DNA of 64,000 nt from Nostoc linckia NIES-25 (GTDB lineage: Bacteria; Cyanobacteriota; Cyanobacteriia; Cyanobacteriales; Nostocaceae): contig NZ_AP018222.1 of the NCBI RefSeq assembly GCF_002368035.1, positions 310,001-374,000 of the forward strand, in the 5' to 3' direction. The position numbers and the translations under genes are program-made. Numbering within the stretch: the first letter of the stretch is position 1; each line of letters starts with the position of its first letter. Of this stretch, positions 1-8,055 are shown piece after piece. The notes below the pieces were generated by a model. The model had not been told where the DNA came from, did no database searches, and saw only the letters and a list, made by a program, of their open reading frames with translations.

Positions 1-4
1 GAAG

Positions 5-29
5 CGACAAAAAACCGAGCTTTTTGTCG
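5..29 (-). terminator. possible hairpin terminator downstream of the export adaptor gene
   Basis: CGACAAAAA and TTTTTGTCG form an inverted repeat about 105 bases beyond the stop of the adaptor gene. The stem is AT-rich and there is no clear trailing U-run, so the call is weak. Confidence 0.3.
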
Positions 30-133
30 GGCTAGCTGTAGCCAAGCTAGAGATATATTAATAATCATTTGATAAACCTAAATTGATAAATATGAGATTA
101 CTTACTCAAAAAAATTAAGCTGTGCCTATAGGT

Positions 134-1321
134 TTAGATGTCAATGCGTATCTGTACCTGTAAATTAGTAAGAGCAGCAATTTGTTTGTTATTATCCATA
201 TTCTCGATGCGAATTGTTACCTGAATTACTTTGTTATCTGTATCGGCTTGCAAATTATTAAACATATTTTGTTGCTCAACTTGCAGACCGATATCTGTGA
301 CTGTTCCCCGTAATTGCTTTGGTAAAGCGTCACTAGTAATAACGACTGACTGACCTAGACGTACTTTTTTAATATCAGTTTCATAAACTTCTGCTATTGC
401 ATACATCTGTTGTGTGCGACCTAAGTCAGCTATTCCCGTAGCGCCAATAATTTCTCCAGGGCGAGTACTAATTTTAAGAATTTGACCGGCAATAGGCGAT
501 CGCACAGAACTTAAATCTAATTCTGCCTGAGCTTGTTTAACTGAAGCTTTTGCACTCTCGACATTAGCCTGTGCTGCTTGCACATCAGTAGATCGGACTT
601 CTGTAATACTTGCGAACTTGGCTTTGGCCTCCATCAACTGCTGTTGAATAGTTTCTACAATTCGATTGTGAGAAGCCTTAGCTTCGTTATACTGCTGTTG
701 AAGAATTTCGACTCGCAAACGCCTAGCTTCTGACTCAGAAGCAGAAATAGCACCTACTTTGTATAGTTGCTGATAGCGCTGATTTTCGCTTTCAGCATTA
801 CGTAATTCAGCTTCTAAGCGAGCAGTTGTGGCTTGTTGTGCAGATATGGCTCCAGACAAATCAGCTTCTAAACGAGTAATTGTTGCTTGCTGTGCAGAGA
901 TATCTCCAGCTTTGGCTCCTGCTTTTACTTGATTTAGATTAGCTTGGGCTACTAAAACTTGTTTTTGTGCTTTTTCTAAGGCTGCAAGACGGGGATAATA
1001 ACTATCAAGAACAGCAACTATTTGTCCTTGACGCACCCAACTTCCTTGTTTGACAAAAAGTTTCGCTACTCGAACACCCCCTTGAGAATTAGGGGCAGAT
1101 AAACGAATAACTTCTCCTTCAGGTTCTAAAGATCCTAAAGCAGTAACAGCAGTAATTGTAGGAGAATTACTAGGAGTAGGTGAGTCTAGTTTAGAGGTCA
1201 ACTGAAATCGTGAAAAGCTATAGAAAGAAAGTGTGATAGGAACTACAGCCATAGCAGCTGACAATATTATCAAATACCAACTTACAGGTTTTGTTAATGG
1301 CTGCCTTTGTTTGTATACCAT
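134..1321 (-). CDS. HlyD/DevB-type membrane fusion protein of an ABC exporter
   Basis: Periplasmic adaptor (membrane fusion protein) that would link an inner-membrane ABC exporter to an outer-membrane TolC-type channel. The protein has one N-terminal membrane anchor (about residues 15-35). A split biotinyl-lipoyl domain follows, with first half near VRVAKLFVKQGSWVRQGQ. Then comes a long alanine/glutamine-rich coiled-coil hairpin (about residues 115-260), the second lipoyl half (SVRSPIAGQILKI) and a C-terminal beta-barrel. This layout matches the DevB family of heterocystous cyanobacteria. The ATG at 1321 is preferred over an upstream TTG at 1336. No DevC or DevA partner is visible; they could lie beyond position 1. 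Immediately upstream are three leader-peptide genes in the same orientation, which suggests, but does not prove, that they are its cargo. Confidence 0.85.
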   Translation of the reverse strand: MVYKQRQPLTKPVSWYLIILSAAMAVVPITLSFYSFSRFQLTSKLDSPTPSNSPTITAVTALGSLEPEGEVIRLSAPNSQGGVRVAKLFVKQGSWVRQGQIVAVLDSYYPRLAALEKAQKQVLVAQANLNQVKAGAKAGDISAQQATITRLEADLSGAISAQQATTARLEAELRNAESENQRYQQLYKVGAISASESEARRLRVEILQQQYNEAKASHNRIVETIQQQLMEAKAKFASITEVRSTDVQAAQANVESAKASVKQAQAELDLSSVRSPIAGQILKISTRPGEIIGATGIADLGRTQQMYAIAEVYETDIKKVRLGQSVVITSDALPKQLRGTVTDIGLQVEQQNMFNNLQADTDNKVIQVTIRIENMDNNKQIAALTNLQVQIRIDI

Positions 1322-1463
1322 AATTATCTTTTCCAAGTTAATTTGTAAAGATTTTGCATTTAATTCACCCCAAAAATTACAGCAAATTTTAAGATAAAAA
1401 CAAATTTGATATCTGACTTTGTTCCCTAAAATTTGTACTTCACTTAGTGAAAATAAAAAATGT

Positions 1464-1727
1464 TTAAGTCCCGTTAGTCAAAGTTAAAACTTGTGGTGCA
1501 CCTATAGGTAACATGATTACGAAATTAACAGTTAATCTTGAAAAGTCAACCGTAAAAAGCTTGTTACCATCTATAGAAAACAGGCTAAAGCTATTTGAAA
1601 TGTTATTGATACCATCCTGAATGTTAGCCAAATCAACACCAATAACACCTCCTAATACAGTGGCAGATCCATCAAAAGAGACTTGAGCGAACAGTTCGTT
1701 ATTTTCGAGATCGAGAATTTGTAGCAT
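1464..1727 (-). CDS. small peptide precursor 1 with double-glycine-type leader
   Basis: An 87-residue protein. Its first 27 residues (from MLQILDLENNELF to TVLGG) are nearly the same as the starts of two more genes just upstream, and end in Gly-Gly. This is the arrangement of leader peptides cleaved by C39-type ABC exporters in bacteriocin and related peptides. The part after LGG (about 60 residues) is hydrophobic and beta-rich, has no Cys, and differs from its paralogues. It begins at ATG 1727 with no clear ribosome binding site. The last of three tandem units, it lies 140 bases upstream of the adaptor gene. Function unknown; a secreted peptide or surface protein is the inference. Confidence 0.7.
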   Translation of the reverse strand: MLQILDLENNELFAQVSFDGSATVLGGVIGVDLANIQDGINNISNSFSLFSIDGNKLFTVDFSRLTVNFVIMLPIGAPQVLTLTNGT

Positions 1728-1765
1728 ATTGTGAAATTAACAGCATCAAGATTAAGAGTGAAGTG

Positions 1766-1778
1766 ACGCACATTGTTT
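1766..1778 (-). promoter_or_regulatory. conserved upstream element, copy 1
   Basis: ACGCACATTGTTT is found about 40 bases before peptide gene 1. The same 13 bases precede the two paralogous genes, with further similarity (TAAATAT) farther upstream. It is a shared promoter or leader segment, kept since duplication or selected for control. Confidence 0.45.
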
Positions 1779-1995
1779 ATAATCACAGATTGCATTCAGA
1801 TAAATATGCAAGTAATTGTTACAGAAAACTGTTTATTTCCATTAAAAGTCTAATAACGCGTCTATCTCCTCCCTTTTAAGCGGGAAGCATCCGACTAATT
1901 TCTTGAAAAACTTTCGTTTAATTAAGCTTTAAACCTTTATTTTCTGACACGAACTATAATTTATAGCCAAAATCTGAAGATTAAAGCTCCGAAAT

Positions 1996-2193
1996 CTATG
2001 CAGCGGTTGGGTTCCCCATCTCTGATATCAGAGAGCTAATTCCAAAGGCAAGTAACCCAGCAAAAAGCCCAGCGGTTAGTGCAGCTGCTCCGAAAACATA
2101 AGGGGCAACCTCACAACCACTAACAGTAGCAGATTCTTCACTGGAGATTTTAGTAAATAGTTCGTTATTTTCGAGATCGAGAATTTGCAGCAT
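1996..2193 (-). CDS. small peptide precursor 2 with double-glycine-like leader
   Basis: A 65-residue protein. The leader (starting MLQILDLENNELF, ending SATVSGC) matches its two neighbours but has Gly-Cys where they have Gly-Gly. The 38-residue remainder is alanine/glycine/leucine-rich (FGAAALTAGLFAGLLAFG), like a membrane-active helix of the bacteriocin kind. The start is ATG 2193, without a visible ribosome binding site. Middle member of the tandem triplet. The GC junction may still be cleaved, or may make this copy non-functional. Confidence 0.7.
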   Translation of the reverse strand: MLQILDLENNELFTKISSEESATVSGCEVAPYVFGAAALTAGLFAGLLAFGISSLISEMGNPTAA

Positions 2194-2246
2194 ATTATGT
2201 ATATCAACCTCAAGAGTGAAGTAGCACTTTTTTATAGCGAAAAGCT

Positions 2247-2259
2247 ACGCACATTGTTT
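2247..2259 (-). promoter_or_regulatory. conserved upstream element, copy 2
   Basis: ACGCACATTGTTT followed on the plus strand by CCAG and, farther on, GGTAAATATCCAA, upstream of peptide gene 2. Copy 3 shares the same extended context, so the likeness covers more than the core. Confidence 0.45.
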
Positions 2260-2515
2260 CCAGGCACAAATCGTATTAAGGTAAATATCCAATTAAAAAC
2301 TTAGTAATTATTCACTCTCCTCTATCTGAAAAATTTTCGACAAACTTAATTTTTCGTCGTATAAAGATAGGGAGAGTAAACAGTTAAAGAGGCAAATATC
2401 TATGGTCATGAAAGGTTTAACAACGCACCCATTTGACTCCCTTTTAAGCGGTGGATATCCAATTTTTTAGAATCGAATAAAGGTGCGTTATTTTCCTCAA
2501 GTCATACAAATAAGC

Positions 2516-2710
2516 TTATTCAAGAGAGGGGTTAATTGCGGTAAATAATAGCAAGGCTTGTACAACTGGGTCTTTAAAAACGCCAGTGGCTATTGCAAGG
2601 ATACTTGCCACACCAAAAGATTCAAGTCCGCCGCCACTAACGCTAGCAGATTCTTCGCTGGATATTTCGCTGAAGAGTTTGTTATTTTCGAGATCGATAA
2701 TTTGCAGCAT
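2516..2710 (-). CDS. small peptide precursor 3 with double-glycine leader
   Basis: A 64-residue protein with leader MLQIIDLENNKLF ending SASVSGGG, followed by a hydrophobic 37-residue core (FGVASILAIATGVF then VVQALLLFTAI). The shared leader with divergent cores points to one export route with different cargoes. The start is ATG 2710. It has its own conserved upstream element, so each of the three genes may be transcribed separately. No modification enzyme is next to it. Bacteriocin-like peptide is an inference. Confidence 0.7.
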   Translation of the reverse strand: MLQIIDLENNKLFSEISSEESASVSGGGLESFGVASILAIATGVFKDPVVQALLLFTAINPSLE

Positions 2711-2770
2711 ATTGTTTAATTAAGAGCATTAGGGTCAAGGTAAAGTGGTACTTTCTCATCATGAAAAGGT

Positions 2771-2783
2771 ACGCACATTGTTT
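2771..2783 (-). promoter_or_regulatory. conserved upstream element, copy 3
   Basis: Third copy of ACGCACATTGTTT with the following CCAG and a downstream AAGGTAAATATCCAA on the plus strand, about 60 bases before the ATG of peptide gene 3. Confidence 0.45.
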
Positions 2784-3282
2784 CCAGTTACAGTTCACTC
2801 AAGGTAAATATCCAAGTAAATTGTTTGGCGATCGCTAAACTTCTTTGTCTATTTGTGAACTGTTCCTATTTCCTTTAACGAAGACTCGATGCAAAATATT
2901 CCAAAATCAGATCGCCAAGTTGGCATAAGTTCAACGAGCCTGCCATTTGCCGTTATTTAACTCTCAAAAGCCTTTGCACAACAAGGGGTTTAGACTTTAT
3001 GTCGTGTTTTGGTGATTTTATCTCAAGTTGGCAAAACTTTACGCTAAAGATTTAGATCGTATTCCAAACTCTTGTCCAGATTTAGTTACAGCTTTACTCA
3101 AATTTTTGTTGTTAGTTTAGGAATATTTTCGATTGGGTATTCGTTAAAGAAAATAACAACGGAAGAAAAAGACATCATTAAATTCACAGATAGATTTAGC
3201 TTTGATTGCCTAGAATCTGAATTAAAATTTTTTGATATCGGTTTCTGCCGTGATTTACTCCTAAAATACTTGCTTTACCAAG

Positions 3283-3310
3283 CCTCAGCGAATTCGCTGG
3301 GGTTTTTTCT
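3283..3310 (+). terminator. rho-independent terminator, possibly of a small RNA
   Basis: CCTCAGCG-AATT-CGCTGGGG followed by six Ts is a textbook terminator on the plus strand. A smaller hairpin (CTTG-CTTTAC-CAAG) lies just before it. No convincing protein gene ends here: a TTG-started 85-codon frame runs straight through the stem. The transcript ending here may be non-coding RNA from somewhere in 2880-3280. Confidence 0.65.
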
Positions 3311-3403
3311 TAATAACTCAATTTTATAAATACAAAATCAAAATTTCTAGAGGGCTTGATTTATCGAACCGCCAAGACGCCTTTCCTGCGGAACGCTTGT
3401 CTG

Positions 3404-3457
3404 CGAGACGCTGCGCGAACGCGTAGCAAGATCCCGAAGGGTACGCGCAGCGTCTCG
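3404..3457. repeat. dispersed inverted repeat
   Basis: Perfect 14-base arms CGAGACGCTGCGCG (3404-3417) and CGCGCAGCGTCTCG (3444-3457), GC-rich in an AT-rich setting. A typical short dispersed palindrome of Nostoc-type genomes. Confidence 0.75.
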
Positions 3458-3936
3458 TAGAGAAGAATGCCAAGAATTCGTAGAGCGTGCGTAAGTCCTA
3501 TATACATATAGTTTTTAAAATGAAATATCATAGACTAAATTCCTTAAATATTGTCTTATAAATTTTCTTTAAAGCTTAAATAATTACTGATAATGTTGCC
3601 AATAATTTAGCTCTAATTAAATTTTCAAAATATTTCATTCTAATTAATAGATATTTTTATCATTTTTTTCTGTCTTGATTAAAAAGATACAACAATAATA
3701 CCTGTATTATTGTCTTTTTTCCTCGTTTGATAAGATTATTATTTTATTTATTTTCGTTTAAATTTATTTTATAAAGCTGAGTCTGTTTAGCAGAAATTTA
3801 CCTAATTTTTTCCATAAAATCCCAGTAAATAAGGTTGAAAACATAATAGCAGCACAGAAAGTTATCACTATATAGTTAGTCTTTTTTCAAAGTGTAAACC
3901 CATTTTTACTAGAAAATTAATTTTACTTAATAACTT

Positions 3937-4584
3937 ATGCTATTACAACAAGAATCATTGTTTTCTTATCAAGAAATTCTGCTCAGATCGGACTATCGTC
4001 AGAGATTAGAAAAGATTGCCCGCAAATACACTAGAGGAACAGGTTTATCTTGGGAAGATGCTTTTCAGATTGCTCATTTAAAAGTTTTCGTAGCTTTTCA
4101 AGCAGGAAAGTTTCGCCAAGGGAGTGTAGAAGAATTTTATTACTGGGCTGTTGCTGTCGCTAGATGTGCAATTATTGATTTTCTTCGGAAGGAAAGCCTG
4201 CGGAAGTATCAGAGTTTAGATGATAATCTCCCAGGAACAGATATGTCTCTATTAGAGACAATTCCTGATGAATTTAATACATTGGATGCAATAGAGCGTA
4301 CAGATTTAATCCTGCAAGCACTAGAGTCTATTTATAAACTCGATAAATGCTATCCACATTTAAATTATCTGAAATTATGGCAAGGAAAAGTTAATGGTAA
4401 AACACAAACTCAAATTGCTACTGAATTAAGAATTAGCCAGGGTGAAGTTTCCAAGCGATGGCAAGAACTTTTAAGGCGGATTGCAGAGTTGTTAGGATTA
4501 TTAGAAATTAAAGATATTAAGGATAAACTGCGGAAAAATTGCCAGCAGAAAACATCAAATTATCGCTCAACAAAGCAGTGGTAA
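3937..4584 (+). CDS. sigma-70 family RNA polymerase sigma factor (alternative, short)
   Basis: A 215-residue protein. Residues about 20-85 look like region 2: WEDAFQIAHLKVF, then YYWAVAVARCAIIDFLRKESLRK, the usual core-binding and -10 recognition helices. An acidic linker follows, then a region 4 helix-turn-helix (KTQTQIATELRISQGEVSKRWQELLRRI, about residues 150-180). Length and two-domain layout fit an ECF/group-3-like alternative factor. It starts at ATG 3937 with no clear ribosome binding site. The next gene begins 87 bases on in the same direction and may be a partner or regulator. No anti-sigma factor with membrane helices is seen. Its nearness to the leader-peptide genes suggests it could control them. 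Confidence 0.8.
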   Translation: MLLQQESLFSYQEILLRSDYRQRLEKIARKYTRGTGLSWEDAFQIAHLKVFVAFQAGKFRQGSVEEFYYWAVAVARCAIIDFLRKESLRKYQSLDDNLPGTDMSLLETIPDEFNTLDAIERTDLILQALESIYKLDKCYPHLNYLKLWQGKVNGKTQTQIATELRISQGEVSKRWQELLRRIAELLGLLEIKDIKDKLRKNCQQKTSNYRSTKQW

Positions 4585-4671
4585 GCAAATCAAATGTTGA
4601 ATTACAGATTGATTATCAAAAATAGAACAATTCATCATAGTGAAAAGCGTTCAATCGTTAACTAGATATGG

Positions 4672-5439
4672 ATGGAGTTCTATCCTATATTGAATCTTTG
4701 GTTGTCAATGAACGTTGTATTAAATAAAAAAATTATGCGTTTAAACTTGAGTAAATTCATTTTTTTAAATAAGCAGAGGTGTAATATCTCAACGCCACAG
4801 CCTGGAGAAATTTGGAAAGTGAATTGCTTTGTACGGAGTCCTCTAGATTTCCTTAGTAAAGAGCAACATAATTTGTACTCTTACTTAGCACAAAGTTTTT
4901 TGCTAGGCAATTCACCACCGCGCTATGTAATGATTGTCAAAGAACCTGAGCTAGACGAAAACATAGAAGAAGAGTGGTTAGTTGTTTATGTGATGTTGCT
5001 ATCAGTAGAAACAGATTTTCTCAATAACTTAGATTTGCTGATTCCCGCCAAAATATCAGGTTTAGATCGAGATTTATTGGCAGAAACTTGGCATATTATT
5101 CCTGTGCTGGCTTGTAACTTACTACAGCCAGTTGGAAAACGACTATCTCGCCAGATTTATGACTATTTGCTAACAGTAAGAGACTATCATTCTGGGTTGG
5201 TTTCTCAATTGCCAGCAATAACGGAAATCCAAAACTTAGGGTTCACAAATGAGAATTTCTACTCTGCAAACAACCCAAAAATTCAAAATTTTCATAAAGC
5301 AGAACAAGCCTGGAGTGATGTATTAACAGTACCAGTAGCAGCTTACTATACTTACTTGAAAAGTATAAAATTTACAAATGCAATCTTAAATGAAGCATTG
5401 CAATTAGAACAAGACTTGCAATCTGACATTGGCGGTTAA
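4672..5439 (+). CDS. uncharacterised protein downstream of the sigma factor
   Basis: A 255-residue protein that I do not recognise. Near residues 40-50 is TPQPGEIWKVNCFV, which resembles the first strand motif of PemK/MazF-like folds (GEIW-V), but nothing else of that family is clear. The rest is mixed helix and strand with a glutamate-rich C-terminus; no signal peptide or membrane helix is evident. The start is uncertain: ATG 4672, or Met codons at 4708 or 4735, the last giving MRLNLSKF. It follows the sigma factor with an 87-base gap, so co-transcription is plausible and a role as sigma-factor modulator is possible but unproven. Confidence 0.6.
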   Translation: MEFYPILNLWLSMNVVLNKKIMRLNLSKFIFLNKQRCNISTPQPGEIWKVNCFVRSPLDFLSKEQHNLYSYLAQSFLLGNSPPRYVMIVKEPELDENIEEEWLVVYVMLLSVETDFLNNLDLLIPAKISGLDRDLLAETWHIIPVLACNLLQPVGKRLSRQIYDYLLTVRDYHSGLVSQLPAITEIQNLGFTNENFYSANNPKIQNFHKAEQAWSDVLTVPVAAYYTYLKSIKFTNAILNEALQLEQDLQSDIGG

Positions 5440-5571
5440 AAATTAAACTTTGAGGTTCTGCGGTTTTAATAAGTAATCAAACGGACATTATATTACTGAC
5501 AAATATTTAGATAAAATGCTTTGAGGTGATTATATCTCAAAGCATATTTTGATGATTGTAAATTATAGCAG

Positions 5572-5792
5572 TCCGATTTGATTTCTGAAAAAATATAAGT
5601 ATATGTAGGGGAGCCAGTGCGTTGCGGAGGTTCCCTCGTTGAGTGCAACTGGCGTTGTGTTATGGCGTAGCCTAACGCACCAAAACATTTAGCTTGTGCG
5701 TCAGCCTTTGGAATAACGCAACCCCGGTCCGCTCAAGTCGGGAAACCCGCCCATGCGGCTGGCTCCCCTACGTATATTTCAAAAATCAAATA
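5572..5792. repeat. MITE-like element with long imperfect inverted ends
   Basis: GTAGGGGAGCCAG (5605-5617) faces CTGGCTCCCCTAC (5759-5771). The likeness extends outward: TTTGATTTCTGAAA on the left against the complement of TTTCAAAAATCAAA on the right. The inside holds further palindromes (AACGCACC types). Its left end recurs at 49828, and its inner palindrome recurs inside cimA. Confidence 0.6.
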
Positions 5793-5816
5793 TGAGTATC
5801 AATACTTGTTGGTTAA

Positions 5817-5925
5817 GGGGAAAAGGGGAAGGTGGGGCCCCCTCTGGGGATAAGGGGCGGGGGAAAGGGGAAAGAAAAAACCTTTAACCTTTACCCTTTA
5901 ACCTTTTCCCAAAACCCAATTCCGA
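5817..5925. repeat. G/A-rich to C/T-rich hairpin repeat
   Basis: Runs of GGGGAAAAGGGG on the left answered by CCTTTAACCTTTACCC on the right. This is one of about eleven similar purine/pyrimidine hairpins between genes of this window. Confidence 0.6.
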
Positions 5926-6085
5926 GTTAAAAATGCACAAGGCGAGCAGTATTGATATGAGTCTTATATTACCTCTATCGGAAGTAAGAAAGGAAATATT
6001 TTAATTTAGAACTTGAGCCGAATTTAATAATTATCAAATGCTCTTATAAATGAAGAGATAAGCATTGATATGGGAGATTGAGGAA

Positions 6086-6376
6086 ATGGCTAAGATATCA
6101 AATTTGAAAACGATGGATACAGAATTATTTTTGCAAGAGATAACGATCGCTCAAGCAGAGACTATATTAGGTGGATATTGCGAAACTCAGGAGAGTCATC
6201 CCTGTGGTTATATAATCAATATCACTGAAGGTATGAAAAAACCCAAAAATCCGGATGAAGGTGCAGATCGGAACAATTTTAGTAATCAAAAGATTAACAC
6301 TGTAGATAATTCTAGAAAAATTTATATAAATGGGATACCAATTAAAGAAAAAAGAAATATTACAGTCATTTGCTGA
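6086..6376 (+). CDS. small peptide precursor 4 with double-glycine leader
   Basis: A 96-residue protein. The leader (MAKISNLKTMDTELF, then EITIAQAETILGG) ends in Gly-Gly. It resembles the three left-hand peptides in design (acidic, ELF motif, GG end) but not in sequence. The remaining 66 residues are polar, with Cys at the start (YCETQESHPCG) and one near the C-terminus (VIC), and many Asn and Lys. ATG 6086 is chosen because GAGGA precedes it; a TTG at 6065 would add seven residues. It lies alone downstream of the sigma-factor pair. Exported peptide of unknown function is the inference. Confidence 0.6.
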   Translation: MAKISNLKTMDTELFLQEITIAQAETILGGYCETQESHPCGYIINITEGMKKPKNPDEGADRNNFSNQKINTVDNSRKIYINGIPIKEKRNITVIC

Positions 6377-6533
6377 TTAATTATCAATAAAATATCACTA
6401 CTAGGGAAAGATCGATTCATTCGTTGCCAGCTAACGTATATTTGCAACGATCGCATCATAAAGACTATCTTCAAAGTGCGATGCGATCGCTATGATATCC
6501 ACACTCTAAGATATTGCTTTATTTAGCTGAAAA

Positions 6534-6570
6534 AAGCCTGGTTAATACTTATTATAACCAGGCTTTTGTT
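6534..6570. terminator. bidirectional rho-independent terminator
   Basis: AAGCCTGGTTA and TAACCAGGCTT flank a ten-base loop, with A-run before and T-run after. It serves the hsp20 gene from the right and could also serve the peptide gene from the left. Confidence 0.7.
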
Positions 6571-6625
6571 TATCTCACTTTATCTAAACAGGTAGAGTAA
6601 ATTATCTCAAACCATTAGCAAACGT

Positions 6626-7060
6626 TTAGAGATTTACTTTGACAACCTTGTTCTTTTCTTGCTCAGTTTTAGGCAGTGTCAAATTCAAAATGCCGTCTTT
6701 ATATTCAGCGGTCACATTGGTATTTTGGACTCTAGTAGATAGAGGAATTACACGTTGGAATTTACCATAGTAAAATTCACTCTTGCTAGTAGCTTTTTCT
6801 TCTGTTTTAGTTTCTGACTTCCGCTCGCCACTGATATGCACGGCATCTTCTGTGACTTGAATATCCAGGTCTTTAGCTGACATTCCTGGTAATTCTAGCT
6901 TCAGATGAATAGCATCCTTAGTTTCTTGCAATTCAGCAGCGGGAACTCTAATTAAGGCTTTTTCAAACCGTGCAGATGGTACTTTAGTATCTCCAAGTAA
7001 ACCGTTGAGGTGACGTTCTAAAGCATTCAATTCTTGCCAGGGGCTGTAACGAACTAGCAT
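6626..7060 (-). CDS. Hsp20/alpha-crystallin small heat-shock protein
   Basis: A 144-residue ATP-independent chaperone that forms oligomers and holds unfolding proteins. The N-terminal arm starts MLVRYSPWQELNALERHL. The alpha-crystallin domain spans about residues 40-140 and includes LKLELPGMSAKDLDIQV, HISGERK and the conserved AEYKDGILNLTLPK. Length is normal. Start ATG 7060 has AGAAGGA eleven bases upstream. It is very close to the second copy at 12475-12927: their domains share long identical stretches. Its upstream region also matches that of the other copy, so both are likely under the same control. Confidence 0.93.
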   Translation of the reverse strand: MLVRYSPWQELNALERHLNGLLGDTKVPSARFEKALIRVPAAELQETKDAIHLKLELPGMSAKDLDIQVTEDAVHISGERKSETKTEEKATSKSEFYYGKFQRVIPLSTRVQNTNVTAEYKDGILNLTLPKTEQEKNKVVKVNL

Positions 7061-7140
7061 ATCAGCTTATTCCTTCTAATAGAATCAATGAAGATTTAAA
7101 TCCTTCCGTTAATTGCTATATTATTGAAAACTAACAAGCT

Positions 7141-7241
7141 TGTGAATTCGGTTTTTACATCTAATTAATGATGATTACCGCCAGAGAAGCTAGGTAGACC
7201 CATGTGTGTAGAAAACCGAAACATTATTAGTTCGGTAAACC
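7141..7241 (-). promoter_or_regulatory. upstream region shared by the two hsp20 genes, copy A
   Basis: Read toward the gene it contains GGTTTACCGAACT, then 48 bases later GCGGTAATC, then about 30 bases later AACCGAATTCACA. The same blocks, order and spacing occur before the second hsp20 gene. This is either a retained duplicate or a common control region; it has no obvious CIRCE inverted repeat. Confidence 0.55.
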
Positions 7242-7335
7242 AGAATCTACTTTGATTTTTGAATAAAGTTACCCACAAATTAGAAACGTTGATTCACTGT
7301 TCAATATTCCCTGCCTACACAAATAAGTTTAAAAA

Positions 7336-8028
7336 TTAAAGGCGATCGCTATATTGTCGTTCAAAGATAAATAAAATTGAGGCTGGTTTTTTAGTCTTTG
7401 GGTGGCAGGGTTCGATTAACTTCAGCAAACGGTAATTTTTCAGATGAAACTCACAAATCCATGATTCAATTGTTCTAAAGTACCAAGGAGCAGGATGAAA
7501 TGACTCTAATCCGATTCCTTGCCAAGAAGTCTGTCGCCACCCATCAGAGTATGGAAAGTCACCGCAAGCCATCAAAGGATGAAGTGTTTGAATGATTATT
7601 TTTCCCTTATCGACTAACAAACTGTTACCTGCCTGAACTATCTCGCTCACAGCAGATTCCCCAAGGAGTGAAAAATTGCAAATGAAGCAGTCAAACTGGT
7701 TAATGCTGCCAAATTTCTGTAATGGGAGATCCGAGTAGGAAGATACGGCAAAACGGACATCGCCAAGGCTTCGCGCTGATTCAACAAGTTCGGCAATAGC
7801 GTCAACTCCCCAGCCATGAAAACCGCGACGGAACAGTTCGCGGCACAACCACCCTTCGCCACATCCAATGTCTAAAAAGGTTTGCGGTTCAAGTTCAATT
7901 ACGGCTTCCACAATCGCTTTGTCTGTGACTAAAGCACGACTTTCAAGAAGTTGGTCGCGAACTACACGCGTCCAGGGTTTGGCGTTCAGTGCCCATGAAT
8001 CGAGAATTTGTTTTTCGTTTTTGTCCAT
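7336..8028 (-). CDS. class I SAM-dependent methyltransferase
   Basis: A 230-residue protein with the SAM-binding motif I FLDIGCGEGWLCREL (about residues 50-65), followed by the acidic motif GWGVDA and the motif IV region NQFDCFICNFSLLG. This is a standard Rossmann-type methyltransferase. The C-terminal part (WQGIGLESFHPAPWYFRT and following) resembles small-molecule methyltransferases of the UbiE/COQ5-like group. The substrate cannot be told. The gene ahead on the same strand (a binding lipoprotein) ends 27 bases upstream of its start, so the two may be co-transcribed, with no functional link obvious. Confidence 0.85.
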   Translation of the reverse strand: MDKNEKQILDSWALNAKPWTRVVRDQLLESRALVTDKAIVEAVIELEPQTFLDIGCGEGWLCRELFRRGFHGWGVDAIAELVESARSLGDVRFAVSSYSDLPLQKFGSINQFDCFICNFSLLGESAVSEIVQAGNSLLVDKGKIIIQTLHPLMACGDFPYSDGWRQTSWQGIGLESFHPAPWYFRTIESWICEFHLKNYRLLKLIEPCHPKTKKPASILFIFERQYSDRL

Positions 8029-8055
8029 AGCTCATAGGACGTTATTATTCAACAT

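Noticed and set aside
3072..3329. 85-codon plus-strand frame starting with TTG
   Set aside because: A strong terminator lies inside its 3' end, there is no ribosome binding site and no known motif; the transcript is more likely non-coding.
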